From Bacteriovoracaceae bacterium (lineage in GTDB: Bacteria; Bdellovibrionota; UBA1018), in assembly GCA_947446835.1 (NCBI GenBank), contig CANFHS010000124.1, positions 1-7,177 of the forward strand: 7,177 nucleotides of DNA, read 5' to 3'. The position numbers and the translations under genes are program-made. Positions 6,145 to 7,177 of the stretch are shown here, piece after piece (positions within the stretch are counted from its first letter, which is position 1; every line of letters begins with the position of its first letter). The notes beneath the pieces are model-generated. The model saw nothing but the letters and a program-made list of their open reading frames with translations, did no database searches and was not told the origin of the DNA.

Positions 6145-6178
6145 CCTGGGAGCCGGGGTCCACGCCCCGGTTCCCAGG
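6145..6178 (+). promoter_or_regulatory. Strong intercistronic hairpin (no U-tract)
   Basis: CCTGGGAGCCGGGG and CCCCGGTTCCCAGG pair over 14 bp with a single G-U wobble and a 6-nt loop. It begins 16 nt after the small gene's stop and ends 16 nt before the next start at 6195. No T-run follows on either strand, so it is not a standard intrinsic terminator. It more likely stabilises the upstream message or partly attenuates transcription, giving more peptide than enzyme. Confidence 0.75.
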
Positions 6179-6194
6179 GTTCGTCGAGGAATCC

Positions 6195-7037
6195 ATGTAT
6201 TATTCATTCGGGTTGGCGTCCGTCCTTCAAACAGTGGGAATCCTGTCCCGGCCCCACGCTGTGGCTCCGCTCACGGATGCCGCGACACTGCGGCAGGCCT
6301 ATTTGCAGTTCCTGCGATCCGAGCAGCCGGAGGTGCCGAGAAGGGGCGTTGCCGGACCCAGTATACGGAGCGACGCCGGAAGCGAAACCGAGCTCTCGGA
6401 GTTCTTCCGGATCGATTGTCCGCTCAATGACAAGGACCAGACCGAGGTCATCGAGGCTTCGGCCGAAAATCCGATGCGCGCGGCGAACTCCGAATTTCTG
6501 GAAGACTTCCTGGACGGGGCTTCCCTGGATCCTGGCCATCGGGACCTCTTCAGGCTGGTCGTGACGGACGTGTTCACGGGCAGGTCCAGGATCGCAAAGG
6601 GCGGCTCAGCTTCGGGAGCCATCGGCGTGATCTGGTTGAACGAGCCGATGAAGTACCAGAAGACAGATCTCGTTGAATTGCTGACCCATGAACTGGCCCA
6701 TCAGCTCATGTTCCTGGACGAGAAACGCCATGTCCATTACCTGGATTACCTTCGGGTCGCGCAGAAGGACCATTACGCACGTTCCGCGATCCTGTCTGAA
6801 TACAGGCCTCTCGACAAGGTCCTGCACAGCCTAGTGGTGGCCGCCGAAGTCGTCCGGATGCGGGAGGCGCGTGGGCTGGGCGAAGCACCCAGCCAGGTTC
6901 ATCCCGGCAGCGCCGAGATCAGGCGTCGCATGGCGGAGTCGACCGCAAGTATCAGGGCCAATCCGCTGGCCGCCGCGGTGTTGGCTCCCAGGGCCTGGGC
7001 GCTCATCGAAGTTTGCGAAGCGGTCGCGAAGAGCTGA
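6195..7037 (+). CDS. HExxH-motif protein, putative alpha-ketoglutarate-HExxH peptide beta-hydroxylase / peptide-modification enzyme
   Basis: A 280-residue soluble protein without signal peptide or membrane segment. The metal-binding motif is in LLTHELAHQLMFLDE, with H165, E166 and H169. About 35 residues on comes SEYRPLDKVLHSLVVAAEVV, whose RPL (204-206) followed by a His (H211) and a hydrophobic helix resembles the downstream signature of HExxH putative peptide-modification proteins, some of which are known as iron/alpha-ketoglutarate-dependent peptide beta-hydroxylases. By that analogy H165, H169 and a later His such as H211 would bind the metal. A plain zinc metalloprotease with E218 as third ligand is the main alternative. 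The start ATG has GAGGA a few nt upstream, right after the hairpin. The stop is 14 nt before a related gene. Codon use looks less GC-extreme than in purA, judged by eye. Confidence 0.65.
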   Translation: MYYSFGLASVLQTVGILSRPHAVAPLTDAATLRQAYLQFLRSEQPEVPRRGVAGPSIRSDAGSETELSEFFRIDCPLNDKDQTEVIEASAENPMRAANSEFLEDFLDGASLDPGHRDLFRLVVTDVFTGRSRIAKGGSASGAIGVIWLNEPMKYQKTDLVELLTHELAHQLMFLDEKRHVHYLDYLRVAQKDHYARSAILSEYRPLDKVLHSLVVAAEVVRMREARGLGEAPSQVHPGSAEIRRRMAESTASIRANPLAAAVLAPRAWALIEVCEAVAKS

Positions 7038-7051
7038 TCGAGGAGGTCGAA

Positions 7052-7177
7052 ATGTATTTTTTGTGTGGTTTTGAAGAAGGGCTGAAGAACGTTGCGATCG
7101 TCTCCCGGAGTCACCTCCGGGGTGGAGCCGTTCCCACCCTGGAATCCTTGCGTGAGGCCTTCCGGGCGCACCTGCAG
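7052..7177 (+). CDS. Start of a second gene, paralogous to the preceding HExxH protein (partial)
   Basis: Forty-two codons run open to the window edge, beginning MYFLCGFEEGLKNVAIVSRS. An AGGAGG lies 5 nt before the ATG, one of the strongest ribosome-binding sites in the window. The N-terminus aligns with that of the upstream HExxH protein: the pattern M-Y-[YF]-x2-G-x4-L-x2-V-x-I-x-S-R-x-H is shared, then after one gap LR-x-A-x4-L, giving about 13 identities in 41 positions. This indicates tandem paralogues translated from one message. The catalytic part is outside the window, so whether it keeps HExxH is unknown. Confidence 0.75.
   Translation, partial: MYFLCGFEEGLKNVAIVSRSHLRGGAVPTLESLREAFRAHLQ

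Overview
This is a GC-rich bacterial window without tRNA or rRNA genes, insertion sequences or CRISPR repeats. The mix of a sigma-54 enhancer-binding protein, a two-membrane-segment sensor kinase homologue, a lysine/alanine-rich histone-tail-like protein and a class V aminotransferase next to purA suggests a diderm, perhaps a deltaproteobacterial-type lineage (Myxococcota, Bdellovibrionota or Desulfobacterota). That placement is an inference from gene content, not a demonstrated taxonomy.

Left part (1-4103, minus strand): a tight four-gene operon read from right to left. It encodes a GAF-AAA+-Fis sigma-54-dependent activator (4103-2490), a small Lys/Ala-rich then acidic protein with a conserved-looking C-terminus (2487-2023), a class V PLP aminotransferase with a GTG start (2006-852), and adenylosuccinate synthetase purA (859 to beyond the left edge). 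The junctions are a 2-nt gap, a 16-nt gap and an 8-nt overlap, so co-transcription and translational coupling are likely.

Middle (4104-5809): an AT-rich divergent intergenic region with a dyad, then on the plus strand a membrane-anchored histidine-kinase homologue. Its phosphoacceptor His, N-box Asn and G1 Asp all appear to be missing, while the H-box flanks and the G2 box remain. It looks like a pseudo-histidine kinase.

Right part (5810-7177, plus strand): a 188-nt gap holds a near-consensus sigma-54 -24/-12 promoter (5927-5942), preceded about 100 bp upstream of the predicted start by a perfect 7-bp inverted repeat with the geometry of an enhancer-binding site. Downstream come a 43-codon gene with a strong ribosome-binding site, a very stable 14-bp hairpin without a U-tract, a gene for an HExxH protein resembling putative alpha-ketoglutarate-dependent HExxH peptide beta-hydroxylases/peptide-modification proteins, and the start of a second gene whose N-terminus is clearly related to the first enzyme.

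Working model (inference): the right part is a small ribosomally synthesised, post-translationally modified peptide (RiPP)-like locus of precursor, hairpin and tandem HExxH enzymes. It would be switched on through sigma-54, possibly by the GAF-type activator encoded about 1.8 kb away, with the dead kinase as a possible membrane signalling partner. No maturase/transporter set is visible, because the window ends inside the second enzyme gene.
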